DNA of 64,000 nt, taken from Pukyongia sp963768085. Its GTDB lineage: Bacteria > Bacteroidota > Bacteroidia > Flavobacteriales > Flavobacteriaceae. The notes beneath the pieces are model-generated. The model did not search any database and had not been told where the DNA came from. It saw only the letters and a program-made list of their open reading frames with translations. A program made the translations under genes and the position numbers. This document shows, one piece after another, positions 26,853-36,166 of this stretch. Each line of letters starts with the position of its first letter. Positions within the stretch are counted from its first letter, which is position 1. Where the stretch lies: NCBI GenBank assembly GCA_963768085.1, contig CAVYGO010000003.1:620001-684000 (forward strand), in the 5' to 3' direction.

Positions 26853-28040
26853 TTATTTTAATAGCGCTTCAATTCCCGGTAAAGTTCTGCCTTCAAGCAT
26901 TTCCAGCATAGCTCCTCCACCGGTCGATACATAGCTTACTTTATCATCCAATTGAAATTTTTTAACAGCTGCAACGGAATCACCTCCGCCCACAAGGGAA
27001 AAAGCCCCATTTTCGGTAGCATCAACAATGGCCAGTCCCAGTTTTACAGTGCCCTGGGCAAAACTGTCCATTTCGAAAACTCCTACAGGTCCATTCCACA
27101 GGATGGTCCGGGACTGAGAAACTACTTGAGCAAAAGATTTATTGGTCTCAGGCCCCGTATCGAGGCCCATCCAGCCATCAGGTATTTGGTCTGCCGGTAC
27201 TATATCGGTATGGGCCTGATTACTGAAACTATCCGCAATAATCGCATCAGTAGGCAGGTGCACCTTCACGTTTTTTTCCTCAGCTTTCTTCAAAATCTCC
27301 AGTGCGGTCAACTGTTTATCTTCCTCTACAAGTGAGCTGCCAATAGAGCCTCCCTGCGCTTTTACGAAGGTGAATGCCATTCCGCCACCAATGATGAGAT
27401 GATCGATCTTGTCGAGTATGTTTTCTATCACCGTGATCTTTGACGAGACTTTTGCACCACCAATTATGGCTGTTACAGGTGATTCCCCATTCATTAGGAC
27501 GCGGTTAAGGTTTTCTACTTCCGAAGCAAGTAATAGCCCGAAACACTTATTTTCAGGAAAGAATTCGGCGATCACCGAGGTAGACGCATGTGCCCTGTGA
27601 GCAGTTCCGAAAGCATCGTTCACATAATAATCCGCCAGTTTGGCTAACCGGGCCGCAAAGTTTCGATCCCCTTGTTTTTCCTCATCGTAATAGCGAAGGT
27701 TCTCCAGCATGAGTATCTCTCCCGGCTCGAGTTCAGCTACAGTTTCTTCCACTTTGTCCCCGATGCAATCGTCGACAAATTTCACCTGAACACCAATAAC
27801 TTCGGTTGCTTTTTCAACTATATGCGCTAAGGAGAATTCATCTTCCCGGTTTTTTGGCCGCCCCAAATGTGACATGAGGATACAACTGCCTCCACTTTCC
27901 AGGATACTGATAATCGTAGGCTTGGCAGCTGTTATCCTGGTGTCGTCGGTCACTTCCAAATTTTCGTCAAGCGGGACATTGAAATCCACTCGAATCAGCG
28001 CTTTCTTATCCTCAAAATTTATATCGTTTACTGTTTTCAT
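26853..28040 (-). CDS. pgk: Phosphoglycerate kinase
   Basis: Glycolytic/gluconeogenic kinase interconverting 1,3-bisphosphoglycerate and 3-phosphoglycerate with ADP/ATP. I start it at the ATG at 28040 (MKTVNDINF), giving 395 residues, which fits the family; a longer frame from 28076 would overlap the promoter box. Visible motifs are RVDFNVPLD, HLGRPKN, the hinge ENLRYYDEE, GGAKVSSK and the nucleotide-binding STGGGAMLEMLEG with the catalytic GGGDS loop. It is the divergent partner of holB. Confidence 0.97.
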   Translation of the reverse strand: MKTVNDINFEDKKALIRVDFNVPLDENLEVTDDTRITAAKPTIISILESGGSCILMSHLGRPKNREDEFSLAHIVEKATEVIGVQVKFVDDCIGDKVEETVAELEPGEILMLENLRYYDEEKQGDRNFAARLAKLADYYVNDAFGTAHRAHASTSVIAEFFPENKCFGLLLASEVENLNRVLMNGESPVTAIIGGAKVSSKITVIENILDKIDHLIIGGGMAFTFVKAQGGSIGSSLVEEDKQLTALEILKKAEEKNVKVHLPTDAIIADSFSNQAHTDIVPADQIPDGWMGLDTGPETNKSFAQVVSQSRTILWNGPVGVFEMDSFAQGTVKLGLAIVDATENGAFSLVGGGDSVAAVKKFQLDDKVSYVSTGGGAMLEMLEGRTLPGIEALLK

Positions 28041-28058
28041 TCTCAGGTTTTCTAGACG

Positions 28059-28066
28059 CAAATATA
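28059..28066 (-). promoter_or_regulatory. -7 box for pgk
   Basis: Minus-strand TATATTTG fits TAnnTTTG and is 19 bases before the chosen ATG at 28040. Its presence here argues against the longer upstream start. Confidence 0.5.
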
Positions 28067-28103
28067 GTTTTTTCACAGGTTATTTTCTGATGTAAAAAAA
28101 GTG

Positions 28104-28111
28104 TAGTTTTG
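28104..28111 (+). promoter_or_regulatory. Possible -7 box for holB
   Basis: TAGTTTTG matches TAnnTTTG but ends only three bases before the ATG at 28115, so use of this box would give a nearly leaderless message. No -33 TTG is obvious. Confidence 0.3.
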
Positions 28112-28114
28112 TGT

Positions 28115-29269
28115 ATGGATTTCAGCGATGTAATTGGCCATAATCACCTTAAATCATACTTTCAAAAAACAATTGAAAATGGTCGGATTCCTCATGCTCA
28201 GTTATTTGTAGGAAAAACAGGGAGCGGACTTCTTTCTATGGCAATTGCCTATTCACGTGCGCTGCTGTGTTCTCAATATGATACATCTTCTATAGAGTAT
28301 TCCGTCTGTGCTAATAAGGTCAATAAATTAATACATCCTGATCTGCATTTTGTTTTCCCGGTAAATACGACAAGTGCCGTTAAAAAGCATGCGGTTTCCA
28401 ACCAATTCCTTGAAGAATGGCGTGAGTTTGTAAAATCCAATCCATATGGTTCGCTGTTCGAATGGCTTCAAATACTTGGCATTGAAAACAAACAGGGAAC
28501 TATTAATGTTGACGAGGCAGCTGATATTACAAAAACGCTCGCTTTAAAATCTTATGAAGGAGGATTCAAGATCATGATTATCTGGATGGCTGAAAAAATG
28601 AATACGGCCTGTACCAATAAAATTCTCAAAATCGTTGAAGAGCCCCCAGCAAAAACGCTGCTGCTGCTGCTTACTGAAAATGAAGAATCGTTACTCGCTA
28701 CCATTCATTCTCGTTGCCAGAAACTGCATTTTCCATTACTTTCTGAAGAAGATATTGCTAGTCAACTAATTGATTATAAAGCTGTTGACATAAATTTGGC
28801 GAAGAGAATCGCTCACAGGGCCGCCGGCGATTATAATCAAGCATTGCATATTTTAGAGCATAACGCCAATGACCTGGAGTTCGAAAATTGGTTTGTTAGT
28901 TGGGTTCGTATGGCCTTTAGTGCCAAAGGAAATAAGAGTGCGATTAGTGAATTGCTAAGGTGGAGTGAAACATTGGCGGGCAAGGGAAGGGAAACTCAGA
29001 AAAAATTTCTGTCATTTTGCATAGAAGTGTTTCGCCAGGCCATGCTAAAAAATTATTCGGCAGATTCATTACTTTATTTTGAAGCTGAAGATTCTTCATT
29101 CGATATAACGAAATTCGCTCCTTTTGTTCATCAGAATAACATTTTCGAGATTATGAACGAATTAGAACAAGCGATTTATCACGTTGAACGGAATGGAAAT
29201 GCCAAAATAATCTTCAGTGATCTTTCGATACAACTCACGCGACTGATTCATAGAAAAGAACTTGTATAA
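28115..29269 (+). CDS. holB: DNA polymerase III subunit delta'
   Basis: Clamp-loader subunit of 384 residues. It has an AAA+ core with the N-terminal FSDVIGHNHLKSYF and a Walker-A-like loop GKTGSGLL at 33-40. The usual lysine-Thr/Ser pair of the P-loop is lost, as expected for the non-ATP-binding delta' subunit. Cysteines near 52 and 65 could be part of the small zinc module, and the SRC motif (TIHSRCQKLHF) that contacts the neighbouring ATPase subunit is intact. ATG at 28115 chosen; a TTG two codons earlier is less likely. Confidence 0.9.
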   Translation: MDFSDVIGHNHLKSYFQKTIENGRIPHAQLFVGKTGSGLLSMAIAYSRALLCSQYDTSSIEYSVCANKVNKLIHPDLHFVFPVNTTSAVKKHAVSNQFLEEWREFVKSNPYGSLFEWLQILGIENKQGTINVDEAADITKTLALKSYEGGFKIMIIWMAEKMNTACTNKILKIVEEPPAKTLLLLLTENEESLLATIHSRCQKLHFPLLSEEDIASQLIDYKAVDINLAKRIAHRAAGDYNQALHILEHNANDLEFENWFVSWVRMAFSAKGNKSAISELLRWSETLAGKGRETQKKFLSFCIEVFRQAMLKNYSADSLLYFEAEDSSFDITKFAPFVHQNNIFEIMNELEQAIYHVERNGNAKIIFSDLSIQLTRLIHRKELV

Positions 29270-29403
29270 GGAACCTCTATTGCAATCGTGTTTTTAGTAA
29301 GATTTTCTTATGTCCACAAGGCTTCAAATATCCCCTTATAGCCCTGAAGTTATTTCTAGCGGCTTAGGAGGTGTTGTTGTTCTAAAACATGCTTAAAACG
29401 CCT

Positions 29404-30264
29404 TTAAATTGCGTTCTGGGCTTTTTTAAATAGATATATGTGCGAAGAATATTCATTTGATCTCCACCCGCACACATTAGACCATAATCCTATCAATATT
29501 GCCCGTAAGGAAAATGAATTTCCGTTCTTGTATTTTTCAGATAGCAGACTTACGTAAAACGAATCGAAAAGCATGGGTTTAAATCTTACAAAATCTAATT
29601 TGCCTTCGAACAGTTTTTTTATGGCCCTTCTGGAAAAATGCCAAAGGTGCCGGGGTGCGTCATAAGCAGCCCAATAATTTTTATAGTACCGAGCATCGTA
29701 GGAATTATAATTTGGAACTGCTATAATTAAATATCCTCCCGGTTTAACCAGATTGGAAATTTTATTAATCGTGTTTTCAAGTTCAGGCATGTGCTCCAGG
29801 ACATGCCAGAGAGTAACCACATCAAATTGTTTCCCCTCAAGATTAGAAACTGACTCTTCTAAAATGACCGCCCGTTTTCCGGAAGCTTCCCTGGCTTGTG
29901 CATTCGGCTCTACTCCGGTGATCTCCCATCCCTTCTTTTTGGCAGCTTCAAGAAACGCTCCAGTGCCAGCCCCAATATCCGCCAGGCTTCCGGGGCCCGA
30001 ATTAATTCGAGATATAAGCCGGACTTTTTTTCTTAGTGAATATTTTTTCACCAATTGATATAGCGCAGCGAGCAGCCCTTTACCGGAATCGGTATGTGAA
30101 ATATATTGTTCGCTTTCGTAATATTCCGACAATCGATCCGAAGCGGGTTGCGGAAATGTAAAAAGCATATCGCGATCGATATCGTGCATTAGCTTAAAGG
30201 ATTCCCCGGTGACCAAAAAATCCTTAACTACTAAATATTCAATTGCTTTATCCGGATTCCCCAT
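29404..30264 (-). CDS. Class I SAM-dependent methyltransferase
   Basis: A 286-residue protein with a Rossmann-like methyltransferase domain. ADIGAGTGAFLEAAKKKGWEITGVEP holds motif I and the acidic residue of motif II, VTLWHVLEHM is motif IV and VKPGGYLIIAVPN is motif V. The C-terminal part (YDAPRHLWHFSRRAI) resembles the Methyltransf_23 group often found with cell-envelope genes. The substrate is unknown. It starts at ATG 30264 and is followed upstream by the 16-base palindromic site at 30279-30294, which sits in the 35-base gap before the mnmG stop. Confidence 0.85.
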   Translation of the reverse strand: MGNPDKAIEYLVVKDFLVTGESFKLMHDIDRDMLFTFPQPASDRLSEYYESEQYISHTDSGKGLLAALYQLVKKYSLRKKVRLISRINSGPGSLADIGAGTGAFLEAAKKKGWEITGVEPNAQAREASGKRAVILEESVSNLEGKQFDVVTLWHVLEHMPELENTINKISNLVKPGGYLIIAVPNYNSYDARYYKNYWAAYDAPRHLWHFSRRAIKKLFEGKLDFVRFKPMLFDSFYVSLLSEKYKNGNSFSLRAILIGLWSNVCGWRSNEYSSHIYLFKKAQNAI

Positions 30265-30278
30265 GCTCAAAATTGATA

Positions 30279-30294
30279 TGTTTCACGTGGAACA
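30279..30294. promoter_or_regulatory. parS-like ParB-binding site 1
   Basis: TGTTTCACGTGGAACA is one base short of a perfect 16-bp palindrome around CACGTG and matches the parS consensus TGTTNCACGTGAAACA at all but one or two positions. It lies in the gap between mnmG and the methyltransferase gene. A second copy is 1.9 kb away. Confidence 0.75.
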
Positions 30295-30299
30295 ATTAG

Positions 30300-32171
30300 T
30301 TAGCGACCCATATAAACCAGTAAAACTGAAATGTCATTTGGAGAAACACCGCTTATTCTACTTGCCTGAGAAACGGATGCGGGTTGGATGGCTTTTAATT
30401 TTTCCATTGCCTCAAAAGAAAGTGATTTGAGTTTCGTATAGTCAAAATTCTTTGGAATCTTGACTCCTTCCAGGCGATTCAGTTTGTCGGCATTATTCTT
30501 CTCCTTTTCAATATAACCAGCATATTTAATTTGAATCTCTGCCTGCTGAAGCACCTCCGTATCCAGTTCATTTTCCGCAATATATTCAGAAACCGATTTG
30601 ATCTTTTTCATTTCGTCCATGTCGATCTCCGGACGAGAAAACATTTTGAACATTTTATCGCTTTGCTTTACCACGGCCGAATTATTAACCTCCAGTATAG
30701 GATTGGCCTCATTAGGACTTACACTATTCTCCTTGAAAAATCGAACAAATGCAGCCGACTTATTTCTCTTTCGTTCCATAGTTCTCATTCTATCTTCAGT
30801 CGCCAGACCAAGATCGAACGAATAAGGTGTCAGCCTGAAATCAGCATTATCCTGTCGCAATAACGTTCGGTACTCCGCTCTGGAGGTAAACATGCGATAG
30901 GGCTCCTCCGTCCCCTTCGTTATAAGATCATCAATTAATACACCAATGTATGCTTCGTTACGCTTCAGAATAAATGGTTCTTTTTCCTGAACTTTAAGAT
31001 GTGCATTCATGCCCGCCATTAATCCCTGGGAAGCGGCTTCTTCGTATCCCGTGGTGCCATTAATCTGTCCTGCAAAGAACAATCCTTCTACTAATTTAGT
31101 TTCAAGCGTGTGCTTTAACTGAGTGGGGGGGAAATAGTCATACTCAATTGCGTATCCGGGCCGGAAAAATTTTACATTTTCAAAACCCTCGCATTCTTTT
31201 AGTGCTCGAAACTGGACATCTTCGGGCAAAGAAGTTGAAAATCCATTCACATAATATTCGACGGTATTCCAGCCTTCAGGTTCAACAAACAGCTGGTGCC
31301 GGTTCTTGTCGGCAAAACGATTTATCTTATCTTCAATCGAAGGACAATATCTAGGGCCTACACTCTTAATTCGTCCATTGAACATCGGTGACCTGTCAAA
31401 CCCTTCCCGTAAGAGATCATGCACCTGTTCGGATGTATATGACATATGACATGCCAGCTGCTTGGTTAACGGAGCTGTACTATCTAGGTATGAAAATTTC
31501 TGCGGATCATCATCCCCTGGTTGTATTATCATCTTGGAAAAATCCAAAGATCTCCCATCTACCCTGGGCGGTGTTCCCGTTTTCATACGGCCCGAATCGA
31601 AACCCATTTCCACCAAATCCTTGGTGATTCCCGTCGCGGCTTTTTCTCCTGCTCTTCCTCCTCCAAATTGTTTATCCCCTATATGTATAAGTCCATTCAG
31701 AAAAGTTCCGTTTGTAAGTATGACTGTTTTTCCTTTAATTACCAAACCCAGGGATGTTCTTACGCCTGTTATCTTATTATCCTCTATTATAATACCCGAA
31801 ACCATTTCCTGGTAAAAATCGAGGTTTTGGGTTTGCTCAAGCATCAGTCTCCATAATTCCGAAAAGCGCATACGGTCACTTTGAACCCGAGGACTCCACA
31901 TCGCCGGACCTTTAGATTTATTCAACATCTTGAACTGAATGGCCGTTTTATCAGATATTATACCGCTATAACCACCAAGAGCATCTATTTCACGAACAAT
32001 TTGCCCTTTAGCAATTCCACCCATAGCCGGATTGCACGACATCTGGCCAATGTTCTGTAGATTCATAGTGACTAATAGCGTCTTAGACCCCATATTTGCC
32101 GCGGCGGCTGCTGCTTCAGATCCCGCATGCCCAGCGCCTACCACTATAACATCATATTCCTTTTCAAACAT
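30300..32171 (-). CDS. mnmG: tRNA uridine-5-carboxymethylaminomethyl modification enzyme MnmG (GidA)
   Basis: FAD-dependent enzyme that, with MnmE, installs the cmnm5 group at U34 of several tRNAs. Start at ATG 32171, giving 623 residues. The FAD-binding GAGHAGSEAA is near the N-terminus, followed by GMPAMGGIAKG-type sequence (CNPAMGGIAKGQIVRE), GRAGEKAATG, and a C-terminal helical domain with SRAEYRTLLRQDNADFRLTP. A longer frame from 32198 would translate the parS site, so it is rejected. GidA genes often lie near replication origins, in agreement with the two parS-like sites flanking it. Confidence 0.97.
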   Translation of the reverse strand: MFEKEYDVIVVGAGHAGSEAAAAAANMGSKTLLVTMNLQNIGQMSCNPAMGGIAKGQIVREIDALGGYSGIISDKTAIQFKMLNKSKGPAMWSPRVQSDRMRFSELWRLMLEQTQNLDFYQEMVSGIIIEDNKITGVRTSLGLVIKGKTVILTNGTFLNGLIHIGDKQFGGGRAGEKAATGITKDLVEMGFDSGRMKTGTPPRVDGRSLDFSKMIIQPGDDDPQKFSYLDSTAPLTKQLACHMSYTSEQVHDLLREGFDRSPMFNGRIKSVGPRYCPSIEDKINRFADKNRHQLFVEPEGWNTVEYYVNGFSTSLPEDVQFRALKECEGFENVKFFRPGYAIEYDYFPPTQLKHTLETKLVEGLFFAGQINGTTGYEEAASQGLMAGMNAHLKVQEKEPFILKRNEAYIGVLIDDLITKGTEEPYRMFTSRAEYRTLLRQDNADFRLTPYSFDLGLATEDRMRTMERKRNKSAAFVRFFKENSVSPNEANPILEVNNSAVVKQSDKMFKMFSRPEIDMDEMKKIKSVSEYIAENELDTEVLQQAEIQIKYAGYIEKEKNNADKLNRLEGVKIPKNFDYTKLKSLSFEAMEKLKAIQPASVSQASRISGVSPNDISVLLVYMGR

Positions 32172-32181
32172 AATTTCTATT

Positions 32182-32197
32182 TGTTCCACGTGGAACA
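32182..32197. promoter_or_regulatory. parS-like ParB-binding site 2
   Basis: TGTTCCACGTGGAACA is a perfect 16-bp palindrome matching the parS pattern around CACGTG. It lies 11 bases upstream of the mnmG ATG. If bound by ParB it could also influence mnmG transcription. Confidence 0.8.
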
Positions 32198-32283
32198 AAA
32201 TATTTAAATTTTTTAGGCAACAAATATAGGTAAATATCTATTAATCAGCCAGTTAATCACTTAAAAAGCTGAAAATCAAGTTT

Positions 32284-32700
32284 CTAGTAAAATTTCCGGG
32301 ACAAAAGTGCTTGATTTTCCTTATTCCGCATTATTTCCCTTTCCTTTTCATCCTTATCATTGTAGCCGCATAAATGAAGTATGCCGTGAATGATAACTCT
32401 GTGCAGCTCATCATTAAATGATGTTCTATATTCCCCGGCATTCTCTACGATCCTCTCGGTCGAAATATAAATTTCACCGTGCAGCTCTTTATCGAGCGAA
32501 TAATCGAAACTAATAATATCGGTATAGGTGTTGTGATTCAGAAATTCTTCGTTGATCTTCAAGAGGTAATCATCGCTACAAAACACAAATGTTATCTCTC
32601 CTTCCAGACAATCCTCGTTCAGAATGATGGAAGATATCCAGCTTTTTACCTCCTCTTCATGCTCAAGGTTAAAATCATTTTCAGAATAAAAACTAATCAT
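32284..32700 (-). CDS. ybeY: Endoribonuclease YbeY (rRNA maturation factor)
   Basis: A 138-residue zinc-dependent RNase of 16S rRNA 3' maturation and ribosome quality control. The metal motif is HGILHLCGYND (105-115): H105 and H109 are present, but the third position, usually His in GYDH, is Asp (D115). I believe this is common in Bacteroidetes members. The start at ATG 32700 overlaps the stop of the DUF4175 gene by 8 bases (ATGATTAG), so coupling is likely. A longer frame would start inside the upstream gene and is less plausible. Confidence 0.93.
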   Translation of the reverse strand: MISFYSENDFNLEHEEEVKSWISSIILNEDCLEGEITFVFCSDDYLLKINEEFLNHNTYTDIISFDYSLDKELHGEIYISTERIVENAGEYRTSFNDELHRVIIHGILHLCGYNDKDEKEREIMRNKENQALLSRKFY

Positions 32701-35700
32701 TCTTCTTCTTAAAGTAAGCCTGGACTTTTTCTTTGAATTCAGGACGCAGTGGTAATGCCTCACGATTCAGGATCTCGGTCGAGTTGAAGTACTTCTTGAC
32801 GTCTTCGGGAGAAAGCCTGAGTGTGTTCTGATATTTAGTTCTGTTTGTTTGCGATTCTCTCCTGCTCTCCTGTCCCTGTTCAAAATCAGCTTTGTCCAAT
32901 TTCAGTAATTCGTACTGTAAATTCAGCATCGCCTGCAGTGTCCGGTCATTAAATCCCTTGTCTAATAGCTGGCGCTCCAGTCCCTCCATTCGTCGTAGAA
33001 TCTCTCCGCCTTTTCCATTCAGGCCTTCTTTGCTTAGCCTGTCCTCCAGCTGCTGCCTAAGTTGTTGCTGTTCCTTGTAGATCTCGTAAAGGAGTCCATT
33101 CATATCCTCATTATCACCCTCTCCTCCTTCGCCCTCACTATCGCCGTTTCCATTTCCATTATTACCTCCTTTACCATTTCCGGAGCCTCCTCCCTTTTCA
33201 CCACTCTTGCCGTCGCCCTTTTCTCCCTCACGTCCATTCTCGCCTTTATCTCCACTACTTTCTCCTCCTTCGCCGCCTTCGCCTTCGCCTTTACCGCTCC
33301 CCTCCGAACTACCCATCCCTTCCTGCATTTTCTTCGATAAGCTTTCCTGTTTTTTAATGATATCGGATAGCTGAAATCCCTTGCCCTGACCTTCACCCTG
33401 ACCTTCACCCTGACCCTGGCCTTGACCCTGTCCCTGGCCGGACATCATCATCTGGTTCTGCATATTATTTAGTAATTCACTCAATAAGATGGCCAGTTCA
33501 TTTGCCCCGGTAACACTATACTGTTGGTTCGCGATTCCACGCCGCATCTGATTTTCAGCCAATCGTTCAAGAGCCTTATCAATATTATACTGAACTTCGG
33601 TAATGGATTCATTTATAGGCTCGCTTATTAATGGCTGCCGAAGGGACAATGCAAATAAGCTGTCGTCTATATGCCGGAAGTTCAGCTTGAGATCATTCTG
33701 AATATTTAACTTCTTACCGAAAACCGGATTTCCATAATCCGTTACTTTAAATTCTTCCATCAGATCCTCCTGCTCGAACGAGAAAACAACCAGGTTATCG
33801 AGTATCTGTCGAAGCATTTCAACGTCCTCTGAAATAGTCTCCATCTGTCCCTGCATCATATTCATTTGCATCTGCTGACCCATCTGTTTCATTTTCTGAC
33901 CAGCTTTCTTTTGATTCTTTTGAGCTCCCTTCTGATTCTTCTGCTTTAAATTTTCCGTCGCTTTTTGCTGCTCCTCTTCTACCTGCTTCTCTCCGGGTTT
34001 ATCCTGGGGCATGTCCATTGGCGATTTCAATCCCTCGTTTTCCTTTTGAAGTTCCTCCATCTCCTTTTTATACTCATCAAACTTCTCGTTGAGTTCTTCC
34101 TGTGCTTCCTTGGTGTTTTCTTCTTTAGGTTTGTCGGCCAGTTTTTCCTGCTCCTCGCCAAGCTTAAAAATTTCTTCTGCTAATTTCTCTGCCTTTTTGG
34201 CAACGTAGTATCGCTTGGTCAATTCCAGCAATTGCTCCAGATTTTTTTCCTGGTTTTTATTCTGCTTGGCAAGATTCTCCAATTTCTCGGTAAGCTCTTC
34301 CTTCTCAATTTTATCCTGAAGTTTTTCGAGTTCCTCCAATAGCTTTTCATTTTCCTTGAGTCGCTCCTCATTCTCGTCGAGACGCTTTTCAAGTTGCTCC
34401 TTAAAAGGGTCTTTGTCTTCATTCTCCGGTTGGAAGTTCTCCAGGTTTTCCTTCATTTCTTTGGAGAAGTTCTTCATCATTTCCTCCTGTTGTTTTTGTC
34501 TTTTAATAAAGTTCTCCAGCTTCTTCTTGTCGTTCCAGTTCAGTTCTTTCTTTTCCTTCTGAAGTTTACTCAGTTCTTCCAGCGTTTTATCTTGCTTCTT
34601 TAATTCGTCCAGTGTCTTGTCAAGATCCTTTATTGTGTTTTCCTGATTCTGAAGCTGCTCGTTCTCTATCTCGTCCTTTGTTAATTTTCTAAACGCAAAT
34701 ATTCCGGATTTACTCGACTTAAAATTGTGTATAGCGTCATTATCGAAAACTTCAAAATAATATTCATAAGCGAGCCCATCCTCTAACTGGAGTTCTCCTG
34801 GGAATGTATGCACGAACTGGTCGACCGTTGTTCTATTTACAGGTAATTTTATCACTTCAGCTTTATCTTCTTCCCCAATAGGATAATATACAAGGCGCAA
34901 TTTCGTGAGGCCGTAATCGTCACTTATCTGGCCAAGAAAATAGACAATCTGGGTGCTGGTAGTATCTTGTTTAGATTGAACATCTATTTCCGGATATTCG
35001 TCCCTAATCACTCCCAGAGTAAAAGAAATATTTTCATATTCCTTTAAATTCTCGTTAGAGGTGGTAATCGCGTAATCCAATTTTCGGTATATGCGCTTAT
35101 CCAATTCGAACTGTCGCTGCTCTTTGGCGCCATCTTCTGTCTTAATACCTTTAAAACCAAACACCGTATCCTTGGTTTTCAGACTCACATCGGTGGTGTT
35201 TAAAGCATTTACTTTCCATGTCACCCGGGTCCCTTCGGGAATAGTAGCATTCCCTGTGCTTTTTAAGACCTCATCTGTTTTTCCAGTATAACCCGGGTAA
35301 TCCAGCACCATTTCGAAGGTTCGCATCGAGGGTGTTTTTACAACATCTATGCTGTATTCTCTGGATATTACCTTATTCGCCTGGAGTTTAAAATCTATAG
35401 ATTCCACTGGTTGAAGGAATGTATACTCGAATAAGCCAGGGGCGGTTTGTTGCAGATAGTACACCTCGTCGTTATATGTAATACTGGCATTTTCGGGTAT
35501 CGCTTCTCCCTCTGTTCTTATTTTCACCGTAAAGGGTTTGTTCTCAATAGCCTTGAGATCCTGGTTGGTAACAACAAATGAGAACGGGGCCGGAGGTTCA
35601 TAGGCGGTATCGTAATTCACCACCCGCTCATAGCTGCTGGAGAATATGTCACTGTCTCCCAGCACACTGATCAACACAAAGATCATCACGGGAATCGCCG

Positions 35701-36166
35701 CATATTTAAGATATTTTGCATTCTTTTTAAAGTCGACCGCCCTTTTAAACGGCACGGGTTGTAATTGAGAAGATTTCTGATCTATACTGGCCAACAGCAA
35801 TTCAGATTCGCGTTGGTTCTGGTTCAGCTGAATTACATTCAATAACTTGTCATTTACCTGGGGGAAATGATTTCCAATGATCCTGGAGGCCTCTTCATGA
35901 CTGATACCTTTCTGCAGATTAAACAGCTTCGCTAGTGGGAAAGCAATAAACCGGATGAACAAGGCGGCCTCTACTCCTACAAAAAGCCAGAACAATACAG
36001 TTCTTCCGAATGGATCCAGCCAAAGGAAGTATTCCACCAGTAGCGTGATAATGAGATACAATAATCCGATCGCGAAAAATAATAACGCGCCTTTGATCAA
36101 CTCATTGGTATAATACTTTTTTATAAATTCTTCCAGCTTTTGCTGAATGATGCTGAATCTGCTCAT
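32693..36166 (-). CDS. Large DUF4175 family membrane protein
   Basis: A 1157-residue protein. Two or three hydrophobic helices lie near residues 25-70 and one near 153-170, so the N-terminus sits in the inner membrane. A beta-rich periplasmic region follows (about 180-500), then a long, highly charged Lys/Glu/Gln coiled-coil segment (about 500-760) and a helical region. After that comes a Gly/Gln/Glu/Ser-rich low-complexity stretch (roughly 920-1060), and the C-terminal segment YFNSTEILNREALPLRPEFKEKVQAYF. The function of DUF4175 is not known to me. Overlap with ybeY by 8 bases suggests one transcript. Confidence 0.8.
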   Translation of the reverse strand: MSRFSIIQQKLEEFIKKYYTNELIKGALLFFAIGLLYLIITLLVEYFLWLDPFGRTVLFWLFVGVEAALFIRFIAFPLAKLFNLQKGISHEEASRIIGNHFPQVNDKLLNVIQLNQNQRESELLLASIDQKSSQLQPVPFKRAVDFKKNAKYLKYAAIPVMIFVLISVLGDSDIFSSSYERVVNYDTAYEPPAPFSFVVTNQDLKAIENKPFTVKIRTEGEAIPENASITYNDEVYYLQQTAPGLFEYTFLQPVESIDFKLQANKVISREYSIDVVKTPSMRTFEMVLDYPGYTGKTDEVLKSTGNATIPEGTRVTWKVNALNTTDVSLKTKDTVFGFKGIKTEDGAKEQRQFELDKRIYRKLDYAITTSNENLKEYENISFTLGVIRDEYPEIDVQSKQDTTSTQIVYFLGQISDDYGLTKLRLVYYPIGEEDKAEVIKLPVNRTTVDQFVHTFPGELQLEDGLAYEYYFEVFDNDAIHNFKSSKSGIFAFRKLTKDEIENEQLQNQENTIKDLDKTLDELKKQDKTLEELSKLQKEKKELNWNDKKKLENFIKRQKQQEEMMKNFSKEMKENLENFQPENEDKDPFKEQLEKRLDENEERLKENEKLLEELEKLQDKIEKEELTEKLENLAKQNKNQEKNLEQLLELTKRYYVAKKAEKLAEEIFKLGEEQEKLADKPKEENTKEAQEELNEKFDEYKKEMEELQKENEGLKSPMDMPQDKPGEKQVEEEQQKATENLKQKNQKGAQKNQKKAGQKMKQMGQQMQMNMMQGQMETISEDVEMLRQILDNLVVFSFEQEDLMEEFKVTDYGNPVFGKKLNIQNDLKLNFRHIDDSLFALSLRQPLISEPINESITEVQYNIDKALERLAENQMRRGIANQQYSVTGANELAILLSELLNNMQNQMMMSGQGQGQGQGQGEGQGEGQGKGFQLSDIIKKQESLSKKMQEGMGSSEGSGKGEGEGGEGGESSGDKGENGREGEKGDGKSGEKGGGSGNGKGGNNGNGNGDSEGEGGEGDNEDMNGLLYEIYKEQQQLRQQLEDRLSKEGLNGKGGEILRRMEGLERQLLDKGFNDRTLQAMLNLQYELLKLDKADFEQGQESRRESQTNRTKYQNTLRLSPEDVKKYFNSTEILNREALPLRPEFKEKVQAYFKKKND
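33383..33439. repeat. Short tandem repeat in DUF4175 coding sequence
   Basis: Imperfect 12-base units of the CTGACCTTCACC type encode the Gly-Gln/Gly-Glu repeat of the DUF4175 protein on the minus strand. Such repeats can vary in copy number between strains. Confidence 0.7.

Noticed and set aside
33100..33408. A 102-codon open frame on the minus strand rich in Lys, Arg and Glu
   Set aside because: It is a shifted-frame reading of the low-complexity DUF4175 repeat; composition is biased and it has no independent start context.
33383..33439. Tandem repeat considered as a CRISPR array
   Set aside because: Units are short, imperfect and in frame in a coding region, with no spacers.
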